Below, one piece after another: positions 1 to 13,492 of a DNA stretch of 64,000 nt (position 1 is the first letter of the stretch; every line of letters starts with the position of its first letter). Source of the stretch: Lonicera japonica (lineage: Eukaryota; Streptophyta; Magnoliopsida; Dipsacales; Caprifoliaceae); NCBI GenBank assembly GCA_021464415.1, contig CM038463.1:115784790-115848789 (forward strand), in the 5' to 3' direction. The position numbers were made by a program, and so were the translations under genes. Under the pieces are notes generated by a model that was given only the letters and a program-made list of their open reading frames with translations, had not been told where the DNA came from and searched no databases.

Positions 1-2209
1 CTTTTAAAAATTTCGACTTAAAATTCTATGTTGTGACTTGTGAGGCGTTATTTTTCAAATTTCGACTTAAAACAAGTGATATTGAATTCATGTTAGTTTT
101 TAAATTCTACATACAAGACAAACAAACACGGCAAATTGCAATTGAAAGAATTTTAAATGATGAAATTTTAAGTTCTATTATTTACAATTTCAATGGATTT
201 CAGAATTATTTCATCCAAACAGAGGGTAAGTGTACGTACTTTGACTTTTAGTTAAGCGTTGTCAAAATTTTAAATAATAATTCTTGAGAGATACAATCTA
301 GGACATGCATTGAGGACACAATAATACATTACCAGCCAGTACATTAATTAACCGTAAACTTTGTATATATTTTATTCAAGATGAATTTAGTTAACTACCA
401 ATGTATTAATGATATGTCACTGTGTCCCTTAAATGCCTCTATGACATGTATCTCATAAAGGTATTTGATTTTAAAAGAAGAGGGTCACATTGAAAATTGG
501 AGAAAAGAGAAGGTGCAAGAGTGAATATTAATAAGATAGAGTAAAAACTAAGTGCATGTGTTTGGGTTGGGACCCATGAAGTAATTTATGCACTCTTTAT
601 ATTTTCCTAATAAAAGGAAAAAAATATTAGATACTCCTTACAAAGAAGAATCATAATAAATGTATGACATTTTACCATAACAAATAACTATAATTTTTTT
701 GACAATTAAAAACTATATCGTTTAAAACACCAAATTGATTATATTGTACACAAAATAACTACGGAGAAAATTAGGAAAGATATAAAAAGCAATAAATAGA
801 GGAAAATCAAAAATAGAAAAACCGATGAAAGAAATTAAGGGTTAATTTAGGTTGTCCTTTTGAAATTCATTTTGGACTAAATAGCATTTCTTTTAAAAAA
901 ATTATTCTTTTTTTTTACTTTACTTTCACGGTAAACAAAAAATACTCAATTTCTCTCATATTAAATTAACAAGACATGTTACATTGAATCTGTTTTTCTT
1001 TATATAAGTACCATTTAATATTATAGAGGGGGAAATTAAACCAGGAGGGGAAAAGGAGGTGGGTATTCTTAATATTTGAAACTGTTAATTTATATATGTA
1101 CAAGTATATATCTTTGAGTTCACTTTTGACAATGGTCAGCACATTAGTATTAGAAAATGAAAATTAGACTTTCAATTTGATTCAAGAGAGTATAAATTGT
1201 ATGTTAGGTGAATTTTAAATTTCTTAATTATATAGCATTTGTAAAAATCAATATAGTTTGGAATTCATTTTAAAAACATTACAAATCCACTATTTTTTTT
1301 GTAAAAGATCTCAATTAATGCTTTCGATATTATACTTATCAATATGTATAATTTTTAAATTTATCTTAACAAGCATTGCAGTTAAATATATTGAGAAATA
1401 CTTTCCATCTATAAATTTTTTTTCATGTGCAGTTGGTTTGCATCAATATATTTTTAAAAATAATGTAAAATAAAACATAGACTCACAACTAAATCAACCA
1501 TTACTTTTACATTCAATTTTGTTCAATGGAGTATAGTTCGAGACTTAAACAGTTGAATTTTTTTCACTAAACTTGGTGGAGGTGATATTTATAATGAGTA
1601 AATCATTTACACAAAATTTAATCTAGAAGTAAGTAAGATGATTTTTTTAAATTTTTATGGTCGAAAATGAACATATGTATTGAAATTTTATTTCACCTAA
1701 TTCTGGTTTGAATTTCTTGATGAAATTTTAACACACGTCGAATTAGGTTTAGACTTCGCAGGTTAAGTTTGAGCTTATACATAATTGAAGGTATGTTTAA
1801 GTGGTGGCTTATATCGAATTTTGCTATTAATATCAAATGTCCAAAAATATCACTCAAATGACTTAAATTTAAGACAAATGTTTGAGTTTGGATTCCATAA
1901 GAAAAACACAACATAAAGTAGGTTGATAGTGACATATGCATGGATATATATATATATAGTGTACTAAAAAACAAATATCAATTTAGTCAGTTAAGTTAAA
2001 ATTAGTCCTTGGAACTAAGGGGTTGAATCATCCTATGGTTAAAAACTTGATTACTTTATCATCGAGCTCATAACAGGCGACCTAACTCCCTATCTATCTA
2101 TCTATGAGGAAGTGACTTTCTCCCCCTCTTTGCTCTTAATGTGCTTTATTTAATTGGGTTTTCTCTTACTTTCACGAGCGTTTCTTTATTTCTTAAAAAA
2201 GTGTCCGCT
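1..2209. other. AT-rich intergenic DNA, no gene seen
   Basis: The stretch before the first LTR has only short open frames of low complexity and no recognisable protein. I see no RNA gene and no clean terminal inverted repeats. It ends at a TATCT pentamer that is repeated at 6915-6919. Confidence 0.5.
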
Positions 2210-2214
2210 TATCT

Positions 2215-5200
2215 TGTGACATCCGGAATCCCGTTAAGATGTTTAGATCTTTGAGACACAGTTAATCACCGTGCCGTATCTAAAAGGCAGGTGAATTTTT
2301 TTTATAAATTAAAACATTGTTGAAAATAAATCATACAATATTGCCTCATTTTGAAAAATCTGGGATGCGGAGTCCATAAAGTCAATAAACCAACTTGTGA
2401 GAATTAAAACCGTTTTCATACATATCATATCCACATCCAAACAAGTAATAAAACTACTCAACTGTTTCAAAATAGTTTATACAAATTTTCTTGAATTACA
2501 AATTTAACATTAGACATCCAACTTGGTTCTTAAACAAAAAGTTATTACAAATATATATTACACCAAGAGCACAAAATAATTATACAATCTAAGTCCTTCT
2601 TGTAAAGGACTACAAAAAGGGTAATGGACATCATAGGCTTCTAAAGAATTATATAACGCGCCACCCACGATACCTAACCAGTAAAACTGTTGCAAAGAGG
2701 GAATGAGCTAAATCCAGGCTCAGTGGGAACTATATAAGTTTGTATAAAAGAGTACAACTAGTAATACGAAGGCGTGTGCAATTCATGTAGAAAGTAAGTA
2801 GTGTAGTATATGAAAATATTACAGTACAAACCGCACACATGCATGCTGAACCCCACTAAGATTCCTATCCAAGACACCAAAAGCTATATAATTCTACTAG
2901 TCATTATTGCCCCTAAGTTTCATAGATATGACGCTTTACGGTTCACGTTCCTCGAGGGATTAATGATTTATAATTTTTATTTTCGATTACCAGCTTCCTA
3001 TGGTTCATCATACTAAGGTAAACTTTACTCCCATAAAATGGATCAATGCTGTATAGTCTACACTTATGCAATCCAACAACTAATTAATATATAAAGGTTG
3101 TAACACCCCCCGCATTAATCTACAGGACAACACCTGTAATTAAGACCTGGAGTGCTACTAACCCATTTTCGATTGACTAAAATAGGTATATATATATAAT
3201 TGCACAAAGAAAATCCAAACAGTAATATCATGTGTGTCAAAAAACAGCTTTATAATCATACTGATGATGATAGTACTGTGCACAAACATACAAATGTACA
3301 TATAAGCTGATTGTGCTGTACCAAAACACACATACATACATACAACCATTACACAAATCACTAAGTAAAGTTAAAATAATATACAATACTTCGGGCTTGC
3401 CGTGGCTTCCCAAGAAAACATATAAATGACAAAAATGAGTCCGTATCAGAGTTACTAACACGTCCCTGATCCCGTTGCGTCCATGTCCTCTTTGGACTCC
3501 TGAATATCTGTATAGTTTTGAAAAACGGAGTGAGTATATCGCTTAGTATGGGAAAGTAAAAAGGGAACAACTTTGAAAATATTTCTTGATTCGTTACTTT
3601 AAACAAAGTAAACATTTTCATAATACAATTCAAATATTATTTGTAACTTATCATAATTTCACAAAACCATGAATGCTCATGGTAATGCAAGTTACCTCCC
3701 TTGTGTCAACCGTTACGTCGAATCACCAGAATAAAGATGAGCCGAGATAGAAAATGATATGAATCTGCCTGCCCAAGACCATAGTCGGTCCTTATCAGGA
3801 GATATAATTGGACCGAATCGTAATTGTAACAATAACTTTGGGCCTGACCGCCCCGCCAGAAGATCAATCCTTGAATCTTAGATCGAGGATGAGAAATACG
3901 TAGAAATCTCTTTCTTTCTCTCTCTAGAATCCTCCGGAACCCTCTAGAGGTGTGTGGAAGAGTTTGGGTCAAAATTTGGGTGAAAAATGACTAAAAATAG
4001 CTTTAAAACGTGTTTAAATTGGTGGAAAAATTTAACTGGCGGACTGGTATGCCAAATATTGAATACCGGTTCGCGGAGCACAAATTTTTCAAAAATTTGG
4101 TGCCGGACCAGTATGCCAAAAACGCCATACTGGTACACGCTGTAAATTTTGGGTTCTGGAGCACTATTTTTATTTCGGCCATAACTTTTCGCTCGAAACT
4201 TCGATTGAGGTGATCTTTATGTCCACGAAAAGGTAATTCAAAGATATACAACTTTCTAAGAGAAAGTTTTCCCAAATTTTGGATAGATAATTTCCAAAAA
4301 TTCACCGAAGACAGCGCTCTACCAAAGCGCTACCAAATGACCAGAATTTACTAACCGACCTACTTCGCAGGCTATTTTGACCAACATGGAGTGTGAATTA
4401 GCTTTTGGACAAAACACGAAAGTTGTATAATTATACAAATCTTAGACACCCACATGAATGAATTCTTAATCGGATAAGTAATGAAGAAATTACGATAGCC
4501 CAAAGTTAGCTAAATTAATGAATTGCGAAGAACCAAAACTTCCTATGTAGCAACAAAAATTGATTCGAACCACCCGAATCACCAAACGATTATTCACATG
4601 AGTATAAATAAGTTAATATAATTCAATTTAAAACAAATTAAAGTATAGGGTAATACAAAGGGAATGTCAATAACTCTAAGACAAGTGTTTATAATTTTCC
4701 TTTTAATTATGATTCATTATGAACTTCATACTTGGCTACTAATAGCCATAATTCTAAATGAAACCGTCAAGTGTTATGCATGTAGGTATCCACCTATTAT
4801 ACTTACGGCCATCAATGATCTCACTCAATATTAATACACAATACCCAAGCACCTAATTATTATATTGAATAAGATTACTACTTTAATTATTAATCTCTTA
4901 TGTTCATTATGATCCGTACATATCACTTATTCACAAATAGGTATGTATACATAATTTGTCTCATCATAGTCCAATATAATAATATAGGCTAGAGATATGA
5001 TATGTTAATAACAACAACAATATAACAAGCACATAAGCACCAATCCGTCATATATCTAGTATAGTGCCCTAGTTTCACCCCGAAGAACCTCAAGCTCTAA
5101 ACTAATCATGTTTCATCCAAGTGAGGGACTCGCTCAGGGATTTGGTCCTAACAAGTAAATCATTTAGAGTACACCCACGTGGGTCATTTTCTCGGGAATT

Positions 5201-6914
5201 ACCTTTTAAATAGTTAAATAGTATGACACCTATACAAGCCAACTACATCATTAAGATGGAACTAAAATGGGAGATATACACCTCGTAAGGTGAGTATCTA
5301 ATAGTAGTGCCACTGCTTCCTGGGATACACGATCCTGTTAGTAGAGCCACATGAAACTACTCCGCTAGTCGGGGAAGCTTACAAGCCCCAGGACTCTTGA
5401 ATTATTCCTCACCCGTGGGAAGGAAAAATACCTCGAGTGGGCTCTTCTTCGAGGGATTTTAAACACTAGATATAATTACCTATTATTTTTTCGTGCACGG
5501 TTTAGAGACTTTCACTTAGGGACTGCAGTCTTGTATCGAGCTGCATTGTACTGCAAGTGTGCTCATAACCAGCCCATATGTGTGATCACTTCAATAATAT
5601 ATAAAAACAATCATCAATATATATAAAGCCCACACAACCAATCGCACATATGTAGTCAATACACATAACAGGTACGCAGTATCCATAATCTCATTGTTAA
5701 GCCGTTATTCATGCTTTATGGTCAATTTATCCATTACTTGTCCTTTAAGTCTTAGAACATATATTATGTGTATAATTAAGGCCTTACAAGTATCTCTCAT
5801 GTTTAAATGTCCTTCTAGCAAAGCTAAGTGTGTTTACGCACATATCAGGTGTAATTACTGTACAAAAGTTTAATACCACTACTACCATGGTAACCAATAC
5901 CCTACTAATTTAGGTTATGACATATCTTGGGTGCATTTTCTAGTACTATATTAAGCATAATATATCACCTCAACTATGTGTACACACTAGCATATCTAAA
6001 ACTAGTTAAGACCAGTGTACGCATTTGAGGATTTACTTGCTAGAACCTCATATATAGCCATGCGTGTGTATATACTTGTTTGATCACGTATATTAAGTGA
6101 TTCTAAGGCATAATCCATCATCAATTAAAGGTTTATCTACCCAAACCCTCATGCATGCAATCAAACCCTAGGTTTTCTTAAAAACCCCTAATTTGTACCA
6201 AAACATTACATGTAACACATAAATAGAAAATATATCTAATACAATTGTTCCCACCTCAAATAAAGAGAATCCACAAGTTTAGAGTGTTGATGATGGCTTG
6301 ATTAGCTCCCTTACAAGCTCTCCCAAGCTTTAATAGAGGAATGAAGGTGAAGAAGATGATGAATGTGTACCAATCTTGACCAACCCTTGAATCAACAAGT
6401 AAAATCCCTCATAAAACTTTAAAAATTGCATATAATCTTTATAAATGAGCTCTCCAGTGTGTTTAGGGATAGAATGCTCAAAATGGTGGTGTCTGGTGGT
6501 GTTAAATAGGTTGTAAACTAGGTCAAAACACTTAAAAATACGATTTTGACTTTTCTAATGCAAGGTAGTCGACTACTTTATGTCAATGTAGTCGATTACA
6601 TGCCTCTGGAGGGCTGGCCTTTCCTGCACTAACTGTTTTGCCATATACTTAATTCGCACTCACTTTTGGCCACCGGAGAGTGAGAATTTGGTCTTGGCCA
6701 AAACATGAAAGTTGTAAATAATTGAATTACTTTTCCAATGGCATAAATAGGGAACCATTTAGACATTAGATGAAGAAGTTTATGGCCAAAATATTGTAAC
6801 TGTGTCCAAAAAACCTATAATAAGGCTTTAGTTGCGCTAGTTCTCCCGGACTCAATCCATTGCCTTGCACTAGTTCTTTCGAACTCAATCCAAATTAACA
6901 AGTGAGGTATTACA
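2215..6914 (-). mobile_element. Long LTR (probable solo LTR) of an LTR retrotransposon
   Basis: The segment begins TGTGACATCC on + and ends GGTATTACA, so on the minus strand it opens TGTAATACC and closes TGTCACA-like, the TG...CA form of LTRs. TATCT lies directly outside both ends (2210-2214 and 6915-6919), as expected for a solo LTR with a 5-bp target duplication. The sequence just beyond 6914, read on minus, is also a purine run (AAGGGGAGATA) that resembles a polypurine tract, so it could instead be the 3' LTR of a minus-strand element whose body is gone. No gag/pol frames occur inside. At 4.7 kb it is long for an LTR. A possible start of a nested element (TGTAACACCCCCC) lies at 3099. A related but diverged LTR is at 31465-34120. 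Ty3/gypsy origin is an inference from LTR style. Confidence 0.6.
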
Positions 6915-6919
6915 TATCT

Positions 6920-9900
6920 CCCCTTAATACATTGCATTTAATCGTATATTAGGTTTTTTCTTTTTCTCACATGCATTTTTTATTTCTCAATTTACTGCTA
7001 GAGCATTTTTATCTCAATTAGAAACGTTTTGTGTTGCAATTATGATTCTAATCAAAGTGTCTTGCTCTTTGAGAGTTTTTTGGACTAGACATCTGTTAAA
7101 AACCTTATTGAATAATTGTACATACTAGAATTTTCCAGATCTAATAGGTATGGATTCTCTTGTGGCTTTTGGATTTTTATATCAGTTGAAAATAGATGAT
7201 TAAGTTAAAATATTGAATTTTTATATATATTTAGATGGCTTAATATGCATAAATTTGATTTTAATTATCTTAAATTGTTAATATTTGAGTTTTAATCATG
7301 AGATAGGATAATATGTTTGTTTCTATTGCATTTTACCCCTTTTATACGTTAAAAATGAACAAGAACATAATTCAGAAGCAAATTCTCTTGAAATTAGTCA
7401 TTGCCAGTCAAATTCAAAGCTAAATTGAGTTCAAGAAGTGAACCGAAAGCAAATCCCAAGCTCAAGCATGAAGGGAGTGGGTGGAAGAGACTAAGAGAAA
7501 CCGATAATCATCCCAAGCAAAGAAAAATTCATTTGAATCAATTCAGAAAATTTTAGGTTGAAAAAGAGATCCACCGCGTGCAATGCCTATATTCCAGCCA
7601 ATTCTAGTATTTATCTGTACATAATTTGAAGAAAACTCCATAAATAGAACTTGTAAAGCTCTGAGTTAGCTATGCGTAGGCAAAAATCTTGTATCAATCG
7701 AAGTTCGGAGAGCAAAGTTATGGCCAAAATATGAACAATGTATCGAAGGAATAGATTTTAGCGCTAATGAATAAGATAATTGAAGGTGCAAGAAATTATT
7801 GAATGTGATCGTAACCTAGATGGTCAGCGTGACAAGTTCTTTCCTTGTGGTCTTGGGTTCAATTCCCATGCCAAAGCAATCATCATCACCACAGCCAACA
7901 ACCAACCGTGTGCCCCCTCTCTCTCTATTATTTATTTATTTAAATTTTTTGTTCTACACATTAAGGGTTCGTTTTGTACCGCTTCTACTAGTTTTATTTG
8001 TTTTTAATTCGAAGTTAGAGACGAAGGATTCAAGTACATAATGGAAGATTAATTTTTAGATTTAATTATTAGTTTACGCGCGCACTTCAATCTAAAGTTC
8101 TTAATTGATTTACTGCAATGTTAATTTATCGCATATAATTTATATGCTTAGATTATTAATTACTTTTTCTTTTTTAATTTATAAATAATATACGCTGTTT
8201 TATTTGTTAATTTTATCGTCTATGAATTTATTAGATATGTTTAGCTAGTTCGTTAGTTAGAGATGCGTAAGGAGCGGGTATGCCGACGCGATAATTTTTC
8301 GAACCCGAATTCAATTATAATTATTTTTTATAGGTTAATAGGTCATTATAAATCTGATTTTTTATTAAATTACTATCCTAGTATGCTAATCACATATTTT
8401 TATAATAAATTTAATAAAATCTTTTCGACAAAAGAACCAAACTAGTTTGAATCGTTATTTTTGCGCTAAACCCTAACTAGTTGACTTAGAGAGCGGTCTA
8501 TACTCTGTAAATTAATTGGTTATGTATTTTTTTAGATTTCAAACTAGAGTGCACTATTTTCGGTATTAGTTTTAATCCTTACTTTTTGATACCGAAATCG
8601 TCAATTTTGTATTTTTACCGTCCGTTTTAGTTCGAATTGATTTCAATCATGTTTTAAGCTATTTGAATTAAATTGTGATTTTTACTTAATATTTCTAAAC
8701 TCACTTTTAATAAAATATTTTGTAGTGTCAAGTACTACTTCACTTTAATAAACAAGTGTTTTCGGTAAAATTAAGTAATGCGAATTGATTCCATAATTAG
8801 TATTGGTATGTATAGGTCATGTCACACATGAATTATTACGAAAAACACAAGTTTATGAGATCAATTAGCTCGTGGATAGTAGGCTAATTTTTAAAAGAAA
8901 ATTAATTAGAATAGGATTCCCGGTCCACCAAATTGCCCGTTGTGTTGCTCGAAACTTATGGATACCTCTAGCGCTTTTTATTCTTAATTTTAGTTAAACT
9001 TTTTCACGCTTTTAATTAATTTAGTACGCTGTTTTTAATGTTTATTTTATTTTGCTTTATTCCGTGTTCTTGTTATGCTCGTTTCATTTAGGATAGTAAT
9101 GTTTCGCTACCTTTAAGATTAGTTTTAGTTGTATGTTTTATTTAGTTTTATCGCCATTAGTTATTTTATTATCAATTTACATTCCATTCTCTTCATATTT
9201 CATCTTTTCTATATTTTTCTCATATTCTTCTTAAAAAAGACTTTCCTAACTCAAAGAACTACCCTCGTCCCCATAGATCGACCTCTTACTTACTGAGTAT
9301 TTATTACTTGACCGACCACATGCACTTGGGTGTAATAACTCGCGTTGTTTTCGCTGAGTCAATAGAGCACTAGGAAATCTAATATTAGCCATCTTATAAA
9401 TGTTTTATTAAAGCTTCAATTACTGATTTTAAAAGTTAAAATTTTTCCAAACTAAATAGTTACATCTTTAGGATGTTTCTCATATCAAAATTCTTACAAT
9501 TGCAACCCATATTTAATGTCAGGTGCACATGTAGTGACTTCTTAGTTCCCAGCGATTGAAAGGATGAGGTTTCATATTCTAGGTAAAACCAACTTTGCTC
9601 AAAACAAATTTCAATATATAATAGATTGTAATTTGTCCTCCATTTTTTATCATATATTTGGGTTTTCAGCCATATTATAACTAACCAATTCAATTAGCCA
9701 TATATAGATATGGATCGATGCAAGATATTTTCCTATATTTTCAACAATTTATTTCCCCTGGTACTATTTTGTTGATTTCACTCTTTCAGTTTCTTTATTG
9801 CTTTATAGATTCAATTATATTATCCTCTCCTGCTATAAAGAAAAGCTTCAGCAAAAGGTATACATATATATTGTTGTCTCCTTACATGTTCAATTGGATG

Positions 9901-10584
9901 CTTAAATGAATGTACACAACATGTTCGATTGATTGCTACTTGTTACCTTGTTAACATTAACGAGTTTGGTAAGTTTTAGCAAAAGAACTAAAATTGTATG
10001 ATTATTTGACAAGAATTATGAGTACATGAATTTACCAGTTTAGAATTCTAAGGAATGCAAAAACAAAAAGAAAGTAACATCTTCCATGACACATTTAAAG
10101 CAACGATGACAATATTATCCTTCTTCTCGAGCTATAATAGATATTTGAATCTGTTTGTTGCACCAAACTTCAACTTGTTTTATTCTTTCTTCGATTAAAT
10201 TGTTTTTTTTTTGTTGTATTGAAGTGAAGTTTCTTTTTGTTTATGTTATCGAACAACTTGCTCTTATGGCACTCGCATGTTGCACATTATGTATTTGGTA
10301 ACATGCCTCAAAGAAGGTGCCTAATCATATACTTTTTTATCCATTCGTTCGTTATTAATATAAGTTTTGGCAATATCATTGATCTATTTTAATATGTTGT
10401 GGCATCCAAAATCAAGAGAAGTATATCCTAACTTTACATGAAAAATGTAATTGTGGTGGTTATGATGGCTACTTGTAGATAAAGTTGCCTCAAATTTTAC
10501 TTTATGAAACTTATCGTTATTATGCAAACATGGTGACAACAAAAAAAATCATCAAGAAGGAAGGCGTGGCTTAACTTACTTTTA
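6920..10584. other. Intergenic DNA with degraded retroelement remnants
   Basis: No coding gene is visible. It holds a tRNA-like SINE segment near 7.8 kb. Near 9.27-9.36 kb there is a stretch (TAGATCGACCTC, then CATGCACTTGGGTG) in the style of the untranslated leader of large plant Ty3/gypsy elements. That resemblance is from memory of the style only and is weak. The rest is AT-rich and unassigned. Confidence 0.35.
7801..7900 (+). mobile_element. tRNA-derived SINE-like head
   Basis: A box-A-like motif (TAACCTAGATGG, 7812-7823) is followed about 33 bases later by a box-B-like motif (GGTTCAATTCC, 7856-7866), the internal RNA polymerase III promoter layout of tRNA-derived SINEs. Around it there is no acceptor stem of a working tRNA, so it is not called a tRNA gene. 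The 3' end and target duplications were not resolved. Confidence 0.45.
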
Positions 10585-11066
10585 GGCCTCGTTTGGTTCA
10601 CGGATTTTGGCATTCGGAAAAGGAAAGTCATTCATTTCCTTTGTTTGGTAACCACAAATTTCGGAAAGGCTTTCCGATAGATAGGAAAATAGAGGGTAAA
10701 GCTATTCCACTCAAAGGGCATAGGATTCATTTTCCCCTCTAATTTCCCAACATTCATTACAAAAAATTTGAATATTAATATCCCTACCCAAATATGCTAT
10801 TACCAAATTTACCCATTAATCTCTTTGGTGTACTTTTGAATTTTTATGATGTTATTTTTTACTTTAAAATATAAGGTTATTATTGATATATTTTTACTTT
10901 CCTTTCCTGTACCAACCAAACATCGAAAAGGAAATGAAATGGTATTTCCTAAATACTTTCCATGCTTTACCAAACACAAGAAAAGAAACTTGACAGAAAA
11001 TTTAGTTTCCCACTTCTATGGGAAAGACAGCGAAATCGATTTCCTTTCCGTGAACCAAACGAGGCC
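10585..11066. mobile_element. Tourist-like MITE (PIF/Harbinger type)
   Basis: This is a 482-bp non-coding element. It begins GGCCTCGTTTGGTTCACGG and ends with the exact inverted match CCGTGAACCAAACGAGGCC. It is flanked by TTA on both sides (10582-10584 and 11067-11069). A 3-bp TTA/TAA target duplication with a G-rich terminal inverted repeat holding CGTTTGG is the hallmark of Tourist MITEs mobilised by PIF/Harbinger transposases. It encodes no transposase. The interior also carries the paired GGAAA/TTTCC motifs, so much of it can fold on itself. Confidence 0.85.
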
Positions 11067-11266
11067 TTAGATCAAACCAGTACACTATAGTTCCTTTTAT
11101 ATGTATATATAAAAAAAGAACTCATCATTATTATTATATATCTATGGACAGTCAATACATATATATTTATATATTATATATAATAGATACACAAGTATTA
11201 TATATAAAAATAATGAAAGTAAATATATGTATATATAAAAATACATACAGACGTATTATATATATA

Positions 11267-11670
11267 GGGAGCATATCTCATACGGATTACTATTCACGGA
11301 CCATCCGTACGGATTGGTCCGTTTGGCACGCTTACCGATGGAATTTTTCGATGAAATTTGGTGGGGATGTTCTTCAATGTGTGTAGAACATCTCCACCAA
11401 ATTTCATCGAAAAATTCAATCGGGAAGTGGGTTAACTACATGATTGAAAAATATTGGATTTTATATATCTATTTTTGGACCAATATTTTTCAATCATGTA
11501 GTTAACCCACTTCCCGATTGAATTTTTCGATGAAATTTGGTGGAGATGTTCTACACACATTGAAGAACATCCCCACCAAATTTCATCGAAAAATTCCATC
11601 GGAAAGCATGCCAAACGGACCAATCCGTATGGATGGTCCGTGAACAGTAATCCGCATGAGATATTTGCCC
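11267..11670. mobile_element. Foldback MITE with 191-bp inverted arms
   Basis: The left arm 11267-11457 and right arm 11480-11670 are near-perfect reverse complements of equal length around a 22-bp AT-rich loop. Outer ends read GGGAGCATATCTCA and, on the other strand, GGGCAAATATCTCA. Both flanks are TA repeats, so the target duplication cannot be read exactly. Each arm holds a second inverted repeat (38 bp per side, e.g. 11336-11373 with 11385-11422), so four copies of one motif alternate in orientation. No coding capacity: the open frames on both strands are mirror images of the arms. A Mutator-type long-TIR MITE fits best, but the family is not proven. Confidence 0.8.
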
Positions 11671-13492
11671 TATATATATATATATGTATCTTATGTTTAT
11701 GTACAATATTTATTTTTATGGACTTTGGTCGTCACCCCCAATTCCAGCTACTATTGTCCACAGTCGCCATCTCTTATTAGAGCTCTGGCGACCATTGCTA
11801 AAGTCTAGTGAGGTCGTCACTAGAGCTTCGCCATTAGGCATTGTGGCAGGAGGTTCAAATGAATTTTACAAACTAGCCAAACAAACAAATTTTGAATTAT
11901 AATAGAATTTCAAATGAAAACTACATACGATCAAAACAATAGCATTATAATTCTATGATTTAAAGTGTGTATCTTTGATGATTTTAATAGAATTTTAAAA
12001 CTGTGTAATTAAACTCACCCTAAAGAAAATTGAATTGAGTTATAGTTCATGTATCTTTGATGATTTTGTATTGCAGATTATGTAGCAATATATAATGTCC
12101 GTTCTTAATTAAGAATTAAAAGGGGTACGTACTTTTTACTCTTATATTGCTTGCCTATTCTTGGTTACGTTATGTTCTTTGGTTTTGGCGAAAGCTTATA
12201 TGATATTTGTTATTTGCAGGTTCGCTTTTTACAATTGCAAATCATTAACAATAGATAATCATACTTTTATCGGAAGCATTATTCTTCTACAAAATATTGT
12301 AGCAGAAATGCCTCTTTAACTTTAAACGCCAGTCCTACAAAATATTGTAAACTGCATTGAAAATATGTGATAATTATGTTCAACATGCCCTTTTCTTCCT
12401 TCATTGTTATTTTATTGTATGTATCTTTTGATACTTTCTATATTAAGGAAATTGGCATTACTTCTGTGTATTTATCCTATATTCTTCTTATTTCTTGAGT
12501 CCTACTTTGGATAGCATGTTTCGATTAGTAGTCCAGGATTCATCAATAATTGAATCCTACAAAGTTATTTGTTGTTGGATATGCTGAATGTTGTCATGAA
12601 TTTGGAACTTGAAAAGAAGTATGAGAAAATGAAACTAAAATTGTTATTTCTTCTTCTTCTTCTTCTTCTTCTTCTTCTTCTTCTTTGTTATTATTTTACA
12701 AATTCACACCGATTTTATTTTATGACTTTTTTTTATTTTGCATATTTGTTGATGTTTCTATTTCTCATTAATGATATTGCCTTTTAAAACACGCATTTTT
12801 CTAATATGCCCACGATCGTGTGGGTTATAAGCTAGTTACTTATTATTATTATTATTATTATCTTTGTAGAGAAAACTCAAACTTTAAAATGGATTTTTTT
12901 TTAAAGAAATCTTTATTGCAAAATTTTACGATGAATGTTTTGAACAAATTAAGTTCCATCTACATATAGAATAACCGAAAATCCTCAAAGATAAATAATT
13001 TGATAAAATTTCATTTTGCATGATTATTGGTGGTTTCCATTTATATAAATCTTTATAAGTGATGGCAGATTTCTGACCAGAACTTTTTTTTTTCCCTTTG
13101 ATACATTTTTCCCCATCCTTTTATTTAAACGGTTAAATGCACTTGATTGAAGGCATTATCATCCAAAAGGAAAGAACATATATATATATATGCATACTTG
13201 TCATAGTAAAATTATGTAGCAACCTGATCGAATTTATAGAGATTATAGGAAGGATTTATCACTGTAGCTCCCTAATCTAATCTAATATGCATTTTGATTT
13301 GCGTTAATTGGATTGCAGTGTTTAAGACCCAAATCCTATTCCCCAGAATCGTATTAAAAGAAAAAGAAGAAATTAAAAACCCTACTACTACGTACGTACT
13401 ATCAATCACCTAATTCAAATTTATCGATCGCTCGCTTCCTCCCTCCGATTCAGATTCATTCTCCTTCCACCTTAATTACGGCCGGCAATTTG
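11671..13492. other. Intergenic region upstream of the cactin-like gene
   Basis: It is AT-rich with simple repeats: a TTC run at 12648-12685 and a TTA run near 12840-12861. No gene is recognised. The last 170 bases, richer in C and purine runs, are probably the 5' leader and proximal promoter of the cactin-like gene. Confidence 0.4.
12648..12685. repeat. (TTC)n microsatellite
   Basis: About a dozen uninterrupted TTC units. A second short trinucleotide run, (TTA)n, follows near 12840-12861. Confidence 0.9.

Noticed and set aside
3099..4500. TGTAACACCCCCC as start of a nested LTR inside the first LTR
   Set aside because: No matching end or target duplication found; only mentioned in the LTR entry.
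11314..11623. Two frames encoding almost the same peptide on opposite strands
   Set aside because: A by-product of the 191-bp inverted arms, not genes.
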